Source: Lewinella sp. IMCC34183 (lineage in GTDB: Bacteria > Bacteroidota > Bacteroidia > Chitinophagales > Saprospiraceae). Taken from it: a stretch of 64,000 nt of DNA. Shown piece by piece: positions 1 through 8,293 of the stretch. Each line of letters begins with the position of its first letter. Within the stretch, counting starts at the first letter, position 1. The notes under the pieces were generated by a model. It had not been told where the DNA came from, made no database searches, and worked only from the letters and a program-made list of their open reading frames with translations. The stretch covers positions 1-64,000 of the forward strand of contig NZ_QMEM01000008.1 of assembly GCF_003390915.1 (NCBI RefSeq), in the 5' to 3' direction. The position numbers and the translations under genes are program-made.

Positions 1-175
1 TATGAGTAGTGAAAAAGACGGCAGCACGCTTGTTGTGGAAATTAATTAGCATACGGTCTTTGGTTGATCCTGAAGTCCGGATCGGTCTGGTAAAAAGGCC
101 TGAAGCTCTCTTATCGAACTTGTTGATTGTTATCAAAGAAACGTGTCCCCCCCGAGTGGGGGTTACACAAAGACT
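1..175 (+). other. rRNA operon spacer upstream of 5S rRNA
   Basis: This stretch precedes the 5S gene and has no convincing gene. I do not recognise a 23S 3' end in it, so it is probably the 23S-5S internal spacer. It contains a G/C hairpin at 143-168 (a C-run at 147-153, loop GAGT, then GGGGG, flanked by GTGT and ACAC), which could be a processing stem for RNase III. A short open frame at 9-260 runs into the 5S gene and is not a protein gene. Confidence 0.5.
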
Positions 176-285
176 TTGGTGGCTACTGCGGGCAGGATCA
201 CCTCTTACCATTCCGAACAGAGAAGTTAAGCTGCCCAGCGCCGATGGTACTTGGGCTTGACCCCGGGAGAGTAGGTCGCCGCCAA
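176..285 (+). rRNA. rrf: 5S ribosomal RNA
   Basis: About 110 nt with the universal 5S features: a start like TTGGTGGCTACTGCGG, the loop B/C segment CCATTCCGAACAGAGAAG, then TTAAGCTGCCCAGCGCCGATGGTAC, and the 3' part GGGAGAGTAGGTCGCCGCC. The ends pair (GGTGGC with GTCGCCGCC). It is the last gene of an rRNA operon whose 16S and 23S genes lie before the window. The ends are placed by eye and may be off by a few bases. Confidence 0.93.
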
Positions 286-292
286 TTTTACT

Positions 293-327
293 GAAAGCCT
301 CATCGCCTACCCGGCGGTGGGGCTTTC
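293..327 (+). terminator. rRNA operon terminator
   Basis: Inverted repeat GAAAGCCTCATCGCC (293-307) with GGCGGTGGGGCTTTC (313-327), 15 pairs including two G-T, closed by a 5-nt loop and followed by TCCGTTT. It lies 8 nt after the 5S gene and fits an intrinsic terminator of the rRNA operon. Confidence 0.8.
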
Positions 328-471
328 TCCGTTTATGACAACCCCGTGCGGACGCGTGTGCCGCCCGCCGTGCAACTCCGGCACAATCCCCAACGTTGGA
401 TAGATGACCTACGTCGAATAATTGACCGTCCGACGCGGGTCGAACCTTATATTTAGGAAAATCTATCGACC

Positions 472-1974
472 ATGTTATTGCTCACCGCCCTCGCGCTGTC
501 CCTCTGGTTCTGGCGCCGTAATCTCAAGGACGCCTCCCTCTGGATGGTCCTCACGTATGCGGGCGTCGGACTCATCGCCTGGACCGATTTTTCCTCGGTC
601 TCCATCGCGGCCAATGCCTTTCCCAAGATCCTGAAAGACTTCATCATGCTGGGCATGGTGGGCTTCGTACAGTCGATGGCGGTCAAGAAGCAGATCTCGG
701 TGTGGAGCGCGGTCATCCTCATCTTCGCCATGTTTGCCGCGGTGCATTACCTGGAGGAATTAATTGAAGCCGACGAGCAGGTCGCTCCCCAGGAGCTGGC
801 CGTGACCGAAGGCCCGGAGAGCTTCCTGGTGGAGTTACGGGAGGGGGCATCCGACGAGCAACTGCTCGAGTTTGCGGAGGATAACGGACTTACCATCGAC
901 CGTGCGTTCTTCCCCGAGGCTGCATCGGAGACCTTACTTGACAATTATTACGTCGTAACGGATGAGACCGGATCGCGGGGGATGGAAAACGGTTTGGCCG
1001 TCCTGTCTACCGTGAATTACCTCGAGCCAAATGAGACTATTCTCGTCGAGCCCTTTATCGTGGACGATGCCACGAATGTCCCCGCTAGTAATAAGTCGCT
1101 CAGCATCAACGATCCGTTCACCAGCGAGCAGTGGGTTATGGAAGTGCTGCATATGGATGCCTATTACCGCCTGTTGCACGACCTGCGTCCCGAGCGGACG
1201 GCCAAGGTGGTTATCCTTGATACGGGGGTGGACGGTAAGCATGAAGACCTTACCGACAACTACTTTTCCATCGAATCGAAGTACGACAACGACCCCCACG
1301 GCCACGGGACCCACTGTGCGGGCATTGCCGCCGGTGTGACCAATAACGGCGTAGGCATCGCCAGTCTGGCCGGTACGGGAGAGCAACCCTTCGTGGAAGT
1401 GAGTTCGGTGAAGGTCCTCAACGGAGGGGGCATGGGAACCCAGAAGACCATCATCGCGGGGATCATTGAAGCCGTGGACGAGGGAGCCGACGTCATTTCC
1501 CTCAGCCTGGGCGGGCGTAGCACCCAGAGTAGTCAGCGCGCCTACAGCGCCGCCGTAAAGTATGCGCAGCGTAATAATGCCATCGTGGTAGCCGCGGCGG
1601 GTAATTCCAACCGGGACGCCAAGGACTTCGCTCCTGCCAACGCCGAAGGCATCATCACCGTCGCAGCTATCGACCAGTTGCTGCTCCGTGCCCCGTTCAG
1701 CAACCGTACCGAAAACGTGCAGCGGGCCATCGCAGCACCGGGGGTAGGCATCTATAGTACCATCCCCGGGAACCAGTACAAGGCATACAGCGGGACCAGC
1801 ATGGCATGTCCGTTCGTCGCGGGTCTGCTGGGCGTGATGAAGTCATTGCGTCCCGATCTCGACTACCAGCAAGCCTATGCCTTGCTGCACGCTACCGGTC
1901 GTGAATCCACCGAAACCCGAATCACCGGCCGCATCGTGCAGCCGGCTGCCGCAGTGGAAGCGCTCCTAAGATAA
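472..1974 (+). CDS. Membrane-anchored S8 family subtilisin-like serine protease
   Basis: A 500-residue peptidase. Seen: a hydrophobic N-terminal region (about residues 1-95) with three or four likely membrane segments instead of a plain signal peptide. A stretch at about 115-200 looks like an I9-type propeptide. The S8 domain follows: Asp250 in DTGVDG, His278 in HGHGTHCAG, oxyanion Asn378 in AAAGNS, and Ser443 in GTSMACPFVAG. The catalytic triad is complete, so the enzyme should be active. No C-terminal sorting domain is visible, so it is probably held in the inner membrane and faces the periplasm. The first ATG of the frame is at 472; no Shine-Dalgarno is seen. The SDR gene starts 17 nt downstream and may be co-transcribed. 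The substrate is unknown; it could be a maturation or quality-control protease. Confidence 0.9.
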   Translation: MLLLTALALSLWFWRRNLKDASLWMVLTYAGVGLIAWTDFSSVSIAANAFPKILKDFIMLGMVGFVQSMAVKKQISVWSAVILIFAMFAAVHYLEELIEADEQVAPQELAVTEGPESFLVELREGASDEQLLEFAEDNGLTIDRAFFPEAASETLLDNYYVVTDETGSRGMENGLAVLSTVNYLEPNETILVEPFIVDDATNVPASNKSLSINDPFTSEQWVMEVLHMDAYYRLLHDLRPERTAKVVILDTGVDGKHEDLTDNYFSIESKYDNDPHGHGTHCAGIAAGVTNNGVGIASLAGTGEQPFVEVSSVKVLNGGGMGTQKTIIAGIIEAVDEGADVISLSLGGRSTQSSQRAYSAAVKYAQRNNAIVVAAAGNSNRDAKDFAPANAEGIITVAAIDQLLLRAPFSNRTENVQRAIAAPGVGIYSTIPGNQYKAYSGTSMACPFVAGLLGVMKSLRPDLDYQQAYALLHATGRESTETRITGRIVQPAAAVEALLR

Positions 1975-1991
1975 TGTTATAACTTTATCGC

Positions 1992-2768
1992 ATGGAACTT
2001 GGACTAGCAGGTAGTGCGTACGCCGTCGGCGGTGCGTCAAGCGGACTGGGTCGCGCTATTGCGGAACGCATCATTGCCGAAGGCGGGAAGGTTGTGGGAT
2101 TGGCCCGCAGCCGGGATACGCTTCAGGAACTGGCGGACCAGTACGGCGAGCGGTTTATTTCCTTTCCCACCGATTTCACGGACCCCGCTGCCGTTTCCCG
2201 CGCCGGGGATGAGTTGGTGCGGCGAGGTGTTGCCGGCTGCGTATTCAACGCCGGCGGGCCACCGCTGGGGCAGGTGGACGAACTAACCATGGAAGACTGG
2301 GACTCCGCTTACTACAGCACCCTGCGGTGGAAAGTGCAGCTCATACAGGCCGTGCTTCCCATGATGCGGGAGCGAAAGAGCGGGAAGCTGCTGTTTTTGG
2401 AAAGTGTTTCCATCAAGCAACCCATCGACAATCTGGTTCTCAGTAATGCCTTCCGTGCCGGAGTGGCCGGATTCGTAAAGACACTGAGTCGGGAAGCGGG
2501 GCCGCAGGGGATCACCGTGAACATCATTGCCCCCGGCTACCACGATACCGAGCGGATCGGCAGTGTACTTCAGAAAGCGGCAGACCTCAAGCACGTCGAC
2601 CGCCGACAGATTGAAGACGAATTCCTATCCGAGGTTCCTCTGCACGTCCTGGGCCAGCCGGAGGATTTCGCCGGGGTAGCCGCCTTCCTCCTTTCACCCT
2701 TTGCCCGGTACATCAACGGGCAAACCATCACCATCGACGGCGGCATGGTCCGCTATACAACCGGATAA
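1992..2768 (+). CDS. SDR family oxidoreductase, FabG-like with degenerate active site
   Basis: A 258-residue Rossmann-fold protein of the short-chain dehydrogenase/reductase family. The N-terminal nucleotide motif reads GGASSGLG (residues 13-20) in place of TGxxxGIG, and an NAG motif is present (FNAGGPP). The usual YxxxK catalytic pair is missing: where SS...Y...K is expected the sequence reads ESVSIKQPIDNLVLSNAFRA, with Asn/Leu and Arg at those places. The C-terminal part (VNIIAPGYHDTER, then GQTITIDGGM) is standard. This matches a known 'BKR-like SDR-like' subgroup that lacks the classical tetrad, so the chemistry cannot be assumed to be ketoreduction. It lies 17 nt after the protease gene and 4 nt before the next gene, consistent with an operon. 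Confidence 0.85.
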   Translation: MELGLAGSAYAVGGASSGLGRAIAERIIAEGGKVVGLARSRDTLQELADQYGERFISFPTDFTDPAAVSRAGDELVRRGVAGCVFNAGGPPLGQVDELTMEDWDSAYYSTLRWKVQLIQAVLPMMRERKSGKLLFLESVSIKQPIDNLVLSNAFRAGVAGFVKTLSREAGPQGITVNIIAPGYHDTERIGSVLQKAADLKHVDRRQIEDEFLSEVPLHVLGQPEDFAGVAAFLLSPFARYINGQTITIDGGMVRYTTG

Positions 2769-2772
2769 ATCC

Positions 2773-3327
2773 ATGCGTCTCTTTTACCTCGGCGATCCGC
2801 CCCCGGGCTTCCTGTCCGATGATTGGGAAGACGTACCCGTGGCGTACGTGGAGCCCCACCTGTTTGAAGTCGATACGCTCTTTGTATTTGCCGGTAGCGC
2901 ACTATCTGCCCGCGAGCGGGCGGCCTGCCAGTTGATCGAGCGGAGCGGCCGGCCGGTCATCCGTATCGGTGCGGTAGACGTCCCGCTGTATCGCCCCGCC
3001 ATGAGCAACCTGCTTCTGCTGCGGGAGTACGTAATAGGAGACGCAAAGGTCTACGAGGACTGGATCCTGAGCCGTCCCCGCACGAATTATCGGCCGATAG
3101 CCTGCACCTTCTACGATCGGATGGAATCGGCCATCCTGTCTGGGGAACCGGTAGCCATTACCTACCGGCGGTACGACGGTGAAACCGTAGTCTCCGATGC
3201 CGTGTTGAAAAATACCAAGACCCACCGGTCGGAAGAGTTTTTGCGGATGGAAGACAATTGCTACCTCCGTTTGGACCGTATCGTAGCACTCGGCGGAGTG
3301 GCGGCCGCGGAAAGCTGCTCGTACTAG
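2773..3327 (+). CDS. Two-part protein with Rof-like (Rho-binding antiterminator) C-terminal domain
   Basis: 184 residues from the ATG at 2773, 4 nt after the SDR stop. An earlier in-frame ATG at 2701 lies inside the SDR gene and is not used here. The first ~95 residues (DTLFVFAGSALSARERAACQ) are unrecognised and may have a small Rossmann-like fold. The last ~75 residues read YRPIACTFYDRMESAI, then YRRYDGE, and LRLDRIVALGG at the end. That follows the pattern of Rof/YaeO (Y.PI.C..YD.LE.A ... DG ... E.L ... LRLD.I). Rof proteins bind Rho and reduce Rho-dependent termination. Similarity was judged by eye, so the role is tentative. The 3' end overlaps the convergent antiporter gene by 4 nt. Confidence 0.6.
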   Translation: MRLFYLGDPPPGFLSDDWEDVPVAYVEPHLFEVDTLFVFAGSALSARERAACQLIERSGRPVIRIGAVDVPLYRPAMSNLLLLREYVIGDAKVYEDWILSRPRTNYRPIACTFYDRMESAILSGEPVAITYRRYDGETVVSDAVLKNTKTHRSEEFLRMEDNCYLRLDRIVALGGVAAAESCSY

Positions 3328-4595
3328 TCGTCCGCGGCGGGCCGGCCCATGCGGCGGTCAACCCAACTGAGGACCGGCATCACGCTGATCCCGTGTAGAA
3401 AGATGGACACCAGAATGGTAAAGTTCACGATGGCCCAGATACGATCTATCGTGGGGAAGTATTCACTGTTGTGCGCGTAGGCCAGGTAGTATAGGGAGCC
3501 GACGCCCCGGATGCCGAAGTAGCTGATCGCCAGCTTTTCCTCCCAGGGCAACTTGGAGGGAAGAAAGCTGATCATACCGGCCAGCGGGCGGATGACCAGC
3601 AGCAAGGCCAACCCGAGTAATGCCCCCGGTACCGTCAGGTCATTTAGACCGCCGGTGCCGATAATTCCGCCGAAGGCGATCAGGAAGATACCCAGGACCG
3701 CCTGTTCGACCTGGTCCGCCGCCTGGTAGCTCTCCTTTTCCGAGCTCTTGGTTTCTTCGTCGCTCTCGCGTTGCCGGCTCACTACCGCAGCTACGAATAC
3801 CGCAAGGAAACCGTAGCCTTCCGCGATCTCGGTCAGCGAATAGGTCAGGAGTACGGCGGCCAGCACGAAGAATCCTTCCTCGATCTCGGTTTCCCGGATC
3901 TCCGCCATCTTCTTTTTAAATCTGAAGAAGATCCAGGAGAGGCCCTTGCCGATGGCCAGGCCCATCAGCGTGCCGACCGTAAGCCGGTAGCCCACGTCCC
4001 ACCATAGCCAGGTAAACAGGGCATCGCCAACGGAGGTAGCGTCGACCAGCGCAATGGCTAGGTACACGAAGGGGAAGGCAAGCCCGTCGTTCAGGCCAGC
4101 CTCCAGGGTGAGCCCGAAGCGCACTTCGTCTTCGGGTTCGTCCTCGTTCGGGGGGCCTACCTGTACGTTCGCCGCAAGTACCGGATCGGTAGGGGAGAGG
4201 ACGGCGCCGAGCAGGATAGCCGTCGCCGGCGCCAGCCCTGCCCACCACCAGCCCAGGAAGGCTACGAGGGCAATCGTGAGGGGCATGGCGATACCGAGCA
4301 GGTAGAAAGCGGCCCGCCAATTGACGAAGGAGGGGGTACGGTCGAGCTTCAGGCCCGTCGCGGCCAGGCTGATGATGACGATAAACTCTGTGATGTACTC
4401 CATCAGCCGCCGGTCCAGGCGGGCGTCGTCTGGGTTCATAAGGGGCAGGTCAATCGGCAGGTTAAAGACCGCGAAGCCGAACGCCACGTAGATGATGGGC
4501 AGGCTTACCATCTGGTTCCGGATCAGGCTGGGCAGTATGAAGGTCCCCAGCAGCGCGAGCCCGGTGAGCAGAAGGAATAGAATGTGTATCGTCAA
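3324..4595 (-). CDS. Cation:proton antiporter (CPA1/NhaP type)
   Basis: A 423-residue integral membrane protein with about 12 hydrophobic segments. Family signatures: GAVLSPTDPVLAANV (the TDP motif of CPA1 exchangers) and LEAGLNDGLAFPFVYLAIA, whose Asn-Asp pair corresponds to the ion-binding site of electroneutral NhaP-type antiporters. A charged loop (RQRESDEETKSSEKES) sits mid-protein. Predicted role: Na+ (or K+) / H+ exchange across the inner membrane for pH and salt balance, plausible in a marine organism. The gene is divergent from the aminotransferase (starts 117 bp apart) and convergent with the Rof-like gene. No C-terminal regulatory domain is present, so this is a minimal exchanger. 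Confidence 0.92.
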   Translation of the reverse strand: MTIHILFLLLTGLALLGTFILPSLIRNQMVSLPIIYVAFGFAVFNLPIDLPLMNPDDARLDRRLMEYITEFIVIISLAATGLKLDRTPSFVNWRAAFYLLGIAMPLTIALVAFLGWWWAGLAPATAILLGAVLSPTDPVLAANVQVGPPNEDEPEDEVRFGLTLEAGLNDGLAFPFVYLAIALVDATSVGDALFTWLWWDVGYRLTVGTLMGLAIGKGLSWIFFRFKKKMAEIRETEIEEGFFVLAAVLLTYSLTEIAEGYGFLAVFVAAVVSRQRESDEETKSSEKESYQAADQVEQAVLGIFLIAFGGIIGTGGLNDLTVPGALLGLALLLVIRPLAGMISFLPSKLPWEEKLAISYFGIRGVGSLYYLAYAHNSEYFPTIDRIWAIVNFTILVSIFLHGISVMPVLSWVDRRMGRPAADD

Positions 4596-4711
4596 TGGGG
4601 ATGCGGGGATTTAAGGTGCAACCCCGGGTAATGGTTTCCGGTTCATTAGCCGCCGTCCGGGCTACCTTGGGCGCAACTCCGCACCTGCGTTTCCCCGCCT
4701 ATCCGTCGCCT

Positions 4712-5848
4712 ATGAATCCCCTCACCGACCTGTTCGCCCTGCAGCCGAACGAAACCTACCTCAACGGGGCCAGCCGTTCCCCGCAGCTGCACGCCGCCGC
4801 CGACGCCGCCCGCGCCGCCCTGCGCTGGCGGGAAGAGAACAGTGGAATGCCCATCGACGCTTTCTTCGCGCCGGTAGCCCGCCTACGTGCCGCTTTCGCA
4901 CAGCTGATCCACGCCGCGGAACCCGGTAGAGTAGCCCTCATTCCCGCCGCCAGCTACGGCATCGCTACCGTGGCCCGCAACCTCCCCCTGGCGCCGGGCC
5001 GCCACCTGCTGGTGGTCGAGGACCAGTTTCCGAGCAACTACTACGCCTGGCACCGCCGCTGCGCGGAGACGGGGGCGGAGTTGCGGACCGTGGCCCGCCC
5101 CACGGACGGGGAGTCCTGGTCCGACCGCGTCCTGGAAGCCATCACCCCCGATACGGCCGCGGTAGCTATTGCCCAGGTGCACTGGTCGGACGGCACGCTC
5201 TTCGACCTGGAAGCCGTGCGGCGGCGTACGGACGAAGTGGGCGCCTGGTTAGTAATTGACGGGACCCAGTCGGTGGGTGCCTACCCCTTTGACGTGCGCA
5301 CCGTCCGCCCCGATGCTCTCGTGTGCGGAGGATACAAATGGCTGCTCGGCCCCTACGGCTGCGGCTATGCCTACTACGGGCCACGGATGGACGATGGCAT
5401 CCCGCTGGAGGAGAACTGGATCAACCGCTCCGGCAGCGAGGACTTCAGCCGCCTGGCCCGCTACAGCCATACCTATCGCCCCCTTGCCGCACGCTATTCG
5501 GTAGGGGAGCACAGCAACTTTCTGGCGATCCCGATGCAGCAGGCCGGGCTCGATCTCTTGAATACGCACGGCCCGGATGCCTTACAATCCTATACCGGCG
5601 GTCTGTGGGATTCCGTGGCCGACGAATTGGCCGAGCTGGGCATACGCTTGCCCGCCGTACGGGCGCACCACTTGGTCGGGATACGTCTGCCCCGGGGGGC
5701 GGACATGGACGCTTTGCGGACGGAACTCGACCGCCGCGGCGTACAGGTCAGCTACCGAGGAGACCTGGTGCGGGTGTCGCCGAGCTGGTACAACGTACCG
5801 GAAGGCATGCTGCGCTTTGCGGACGCGATCAGGGCCGTAGTAGGCTAA
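4712..5848 (+). CDS. Class V aminotransferase-fold PLP-dependent enzyme
   Basis: 378 residues from the ATG at 4712. An in-frame ATG at 4595 exists, but the extra 39 residues look like translated upstream DNA and overlap the divergent antiporter start. Fold type I PLP enzyme: N-terminal ETYLNGASRSP, a VIDGTQSVGA motif (Asp183 to the PLP ring nitrogen), and CGGYKWLLGPYG with the Schiff-base lysine at about 209. The family includes cysteine desulfurases, kynureninases and isopenicillin-N epimerase-like proteins. No active-site Cys loop of the SufS/IscS kind is obvious, so a desulfurase is less likely. The C-terminal small domain (VGIRLPRGADMDALRTEL) is typical. Substrate unknown. The end overlaps the convergent TonB receptor gene by 4 nt. 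Confidence 0.85.
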   Translation: MNPLTDLFALQPNETYLNGASRSPQLHAAADAARAALRWREENSGMPIDAFFAPVARLRAAFAQLIHAAEPGRVALIPAASYGIATVARNLPLAPGRHLLVVEDQFPSNYYAWHRRCAETGAELRTVARPTDGESWSDRVLEAITPDTAAVAIAQVHWSDGTLFDLEAVRRRTDEVGAWLVIDGTQSVGAYPFDVRTVRPDALVCGGYKWLLGPYGCGYAYYGPRMDDGIPLEENWINRSGSEDFSRLARYSHTYRPLAARYSVGEHSNFLAIPMQQAGLDLLNTHGPDALQSYTGGLWDSVADELAELGIRLPAVRAHHLVGIRLPRGADMDALRTELDRRGVQVSYRGDLVRVSPSWYNVPEGMLRFADAIRAVVG

Positions 5849-8265
5849 CGGAACTTGAAGCTGTAGGAGATGCTGAAGATCGGGGCACCGAAAATGATGA
5901 GGCGGTAGCTGGCCAGCGGGCTGGCCCCGAATACATCCGCGTTGCCGCCGCCGCTCCGGGGCTGATAATAGACATTGTAGGCGTTCTTCCGGCCGTAGAG
6001 GTTGTACACGGTGACCGTCCAGTCGCCAACCCAGCGGCGCTGGCTCATGGTGGCGTTGTGGATCGTCCAACTGAAGTCCAGGCGGTGGTACAGCGGCAGG
6101 CGGGCGTTGTTCCGCTCGAGAAAGATGGGAACGATCAGCTGGTCCAGCGTCAGGTAACCATTAGGGATACTGTACGGCCGGTTGCTTTGCACTACCAGGT
6201 TAAGGCTGAAGCGGTGCGTCCGCCCGTCGTCGTAGGTGAAGCTGCCGTTGACCGTATGGGGTTGGTCGAAGTAGCCGCGGTACCATTCCCCGCCGTTGAT
6301 GCGGGTGCGGAGGGTAGGACCGGCTACGCGGTTGAAGGCCCGCGCGTAGGCGTAGTTGAGTTGACCGGTAAAGTTGCCGCCGGACTTCCGCAAGCCCACT
6401 TCGGCGCCGTAGGCCCGGCCCTCCCCCTGCAGCAGGTCGGTTTCTACCTGCTCGGCCAGGAAAAAATCCGCCCCCGGCTTGTATTCAAGCAGGTTGTTCA
6501 CCCGCCGGAAATAGCCCTCCAGGCTCAGTTCGTAGCCCCCGTTCAACAGTTGGTACAGGCCCGCGCTGTATAGCTGGCTCACCTGCGGCAGTAAGTTGTT
6601 GTCCGATACCTTCCACCGGCTGCTCGGCAGGGGCGTGGTAGAATTGAAGATGTTCTGCAGGTACTGACGATTCAGGGCGTATGCTGCCTTGGTGCTTGTA
6701 TTCGGCCCGAGTTGGAGGCTCAGTCCCAGGCGGGGCTCGATGCCCCCGTAGCCCTGCAGGACACCTCCGCTTTCGTACGTCGTGACGCTCTCGGCGCCGT
6801 CGGGAAGCCGTTCGCCCGCCGGATACTGTCGGACCTCTCCCGGGCCCAGCTGGAGGTAGCGACTGTAGCGCAATCCCGCGGAAAGGGTAAGGGCGTCGGT
6901 TGCCGACCATTCGTCTTCGACGAATACACTGACCTCAGCGGCCTGCTCGTCGGCCAGGTCCACGGCCACGACGTTGGGAGAGCCATCGGGGTCCAACCGA
7001 CCCGGATCGAGGCGATACCGCGTGAGCTGCAATCCCCCGCTGAGGCGGTGGTCGCCGCCGGTGCGATGCGTCAGCAGGCTTTCCAGGCTTTGGTAGCGGA
7101 TACGGGAGCGGTACTCGATTTCGGCGGGACCGGCCACCTGGGGAAACAGTACCCGTGGAGCGTGGTCGCTATCGACGACCCGAAAATTGATTTCCGTGCG
7201 CTCGTTCAGGAGTCGTAACCACTCCAGCGTGAGGTTGCGGGTCGTGTAGCGGTACTGGTTCGTCTCCGCGGTGATGCCGCGGAAGGAATTGATGAGATCC
7301 AGCTGGTACATGTCCGTGCTGTAAAATCCCGTCAGCGTGAAGATATTTTGCGGATCGGCGGTATAGCGCAGCTTTACAGTGGCGTCGCCGAAGCGGCTAC
7401 GGGTATTCTTAAGCCGTTCGAAGGCACCGAAGACGAAGTCATTCAGGCCCGCCCGGCCGGCGGCCAGCAGCTTTAGGCGTTTGTCGGTCGTCAGCGGCGT
7501 CTCTACGCTCAGGCGGCTGGAAACGAGCCCGACACCGCCCTGCACGTGCAGGTTGTCGGCGGTGGGCGTGCGGGTCTTGATCTCCATGACGCTGGCCACC
7601 CGGCCCCCGAAGCGGGCCGGCACGTTGGCGCGGTACAGGTCCACGCTACCGACCGCGTCCGGCGTGAAGACCGAAAACAGGCCAAACAGGTGGGTGGGCG
7701 TGAAGATCGGGGCGCCGTCCTGCAGTACCAGGTTCTGGTCGATGGTGCCTCCGCGTACACTCAGTCCGTTGCTGGCCTCCCCGGCGGAGTTGACGCCACT
7801 TACGAGCTGAAGTCCGCGGAATACATCTACTTCCCCGAGGGCTACGGGGAGCTGTTCGATCTCGCTGATGTTGAGTTGTTCGACGCCCATTATCGGCCGC
7901 TGCAATCGCTCGCGGGCATTGCGGCTGCTGACGGTCACGGTTTCCAGGGACGTGGCCTCGGGGAAGAGCGCGATGTCGATGCGGAGCGGCCCCGAAAGCT
8001 CCAGGCGCCGGCGCAGGGGGGCGTAGCCTACCGAGGAAACGAGCAGGGTAGGACGGATGTCGGTCGTGCGGAAAGCGTACCGGCCATCCTCGTCGGTCAT
8101 TCCTCCCTCGCTGGTATTGGCTACCTGCACGTTCACGTAGGGTAGCGGATCGCGGGTGAGGCTGTCCAGCACGTAAACCTCCACGGGAAAGGACTGCTGG
8201 CCGATCAAAAGTACCGGAGAGAAGAGCAGTAGTACCAGGCAGAAGCTGAAGGAAGGACGAAGCAT
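5845..8265 (-). CDS. TonB-dependent receptor with carboxypeptidase-like regulatory N-domain
   Basis: 806 residues from the start at 8265; the frame extends further upstream, but the signal peptide MLRPSFSFCLVLLLFSPVLL fixes this start. Order: signal peptide; carboxypeptidase-D regulatory-like beta-sandwich (EVYVLDSLTRDPLPYVNVQV); a plug domain with EVDVFRGLQLVSGVNSAGEA and the NGLSVRGGTIDQN segment; then a 22-strand type barrel ending in an aromatic F-x-F (SYSFKFR). It is an outer-membrane active transporter powered by TonB/ExbBD. It follows the DUF4249 lipoprotein gene by 28 nt, a pairing common in this phylum, so the two probably form one uptake complex. The ligand is unknown. Confidence 0.93.
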   Translation of the reverse strand: MLRPSFSFCLVLLLFSPVLLIGQQSFPVEVYVLDSLTRDPLPYVNVQVANTSEGGMTDEDGRYAFRTTDIRPTLLVSSVGYAPLRRRLELSGPLRIDIALFPEATSLETVTVSSRNARERLQRPIMGVEQLNISEIEQLPVALGEVDVFRGLQLVSGVNSAGEASNGLSVRGGTIDQNLVLQDGAPIFTPTHLFGLFSVFTPDAVGSVDLYRANVPARFGGRVASVMEIKTRTPTADNLHVQGGVGLVSSRLSVETPLTTDKRLKLLAAGRAGLNDFVFGAFERLKNTRSRFGDATVKLRYTADPQNIFTLTGFYSTDMYQLDLINSFRGITAETNQYRYTTRNLTLEWLRLLNERTEINFRVVDSDHAPRVLFPQVAGPAEIEYRSRIRYQSLESLLTHRTGGDHRLSGGLQLTRYRLDPGRLDPDGSPNVVAVDLADEQAAEVSVFVEDEWSATDALTLSAGLRYSRYLQLGPGEVRQYPAGERLPDGAESVTTYESGGVLQGYGGIEPRLGLSLQLGPNTSTKAAYALNRQYLQNIFNSTTPLPSSRWKVSDNNLLPQVSQLYSAGLYQLLNGGYELSLEGYFRRVNNLLEYKPGADFFLAEQVETDLLQGEGRAYGAEVGLRKSGGNFTGQLNYAYARAFNRVAGPTLRTRINGGEWYRGYFDQPHTVNGSFTYDDGRTHRFSLNLVVQSNRPYSIPNGYLTLDQLIVPIFLERNNARLPLYHRLDFSWTIHNATMSQRRWVGDWTVTVYNLYGRKNAYNVYYQPRSGGGNADVFGASPLASYRLIIFGAPIFSISYSFKFR

Positions 8266-8293
8266 AGGGGGGCGGGTACGCGGGTGCGGGGAG

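Noticed and set aside
143-168. Terminator in the rRNA spacer
   Set aside because: The hairpin has no U-run and lies before the 5S gene, which needs read-through; a processing stem is more likely.
9-260. Protein ORF of 83 codons at the left edge
   Set aside because: It runs through the 5S rRNA gene and has no protein features.
4595-4711. Longer start for the class V aminotransferase (ATG at 4595)
   Set aside because: It overlaps the divergent antiporter start and adds 39 residues unlike the family. ATG at 4712 fits.
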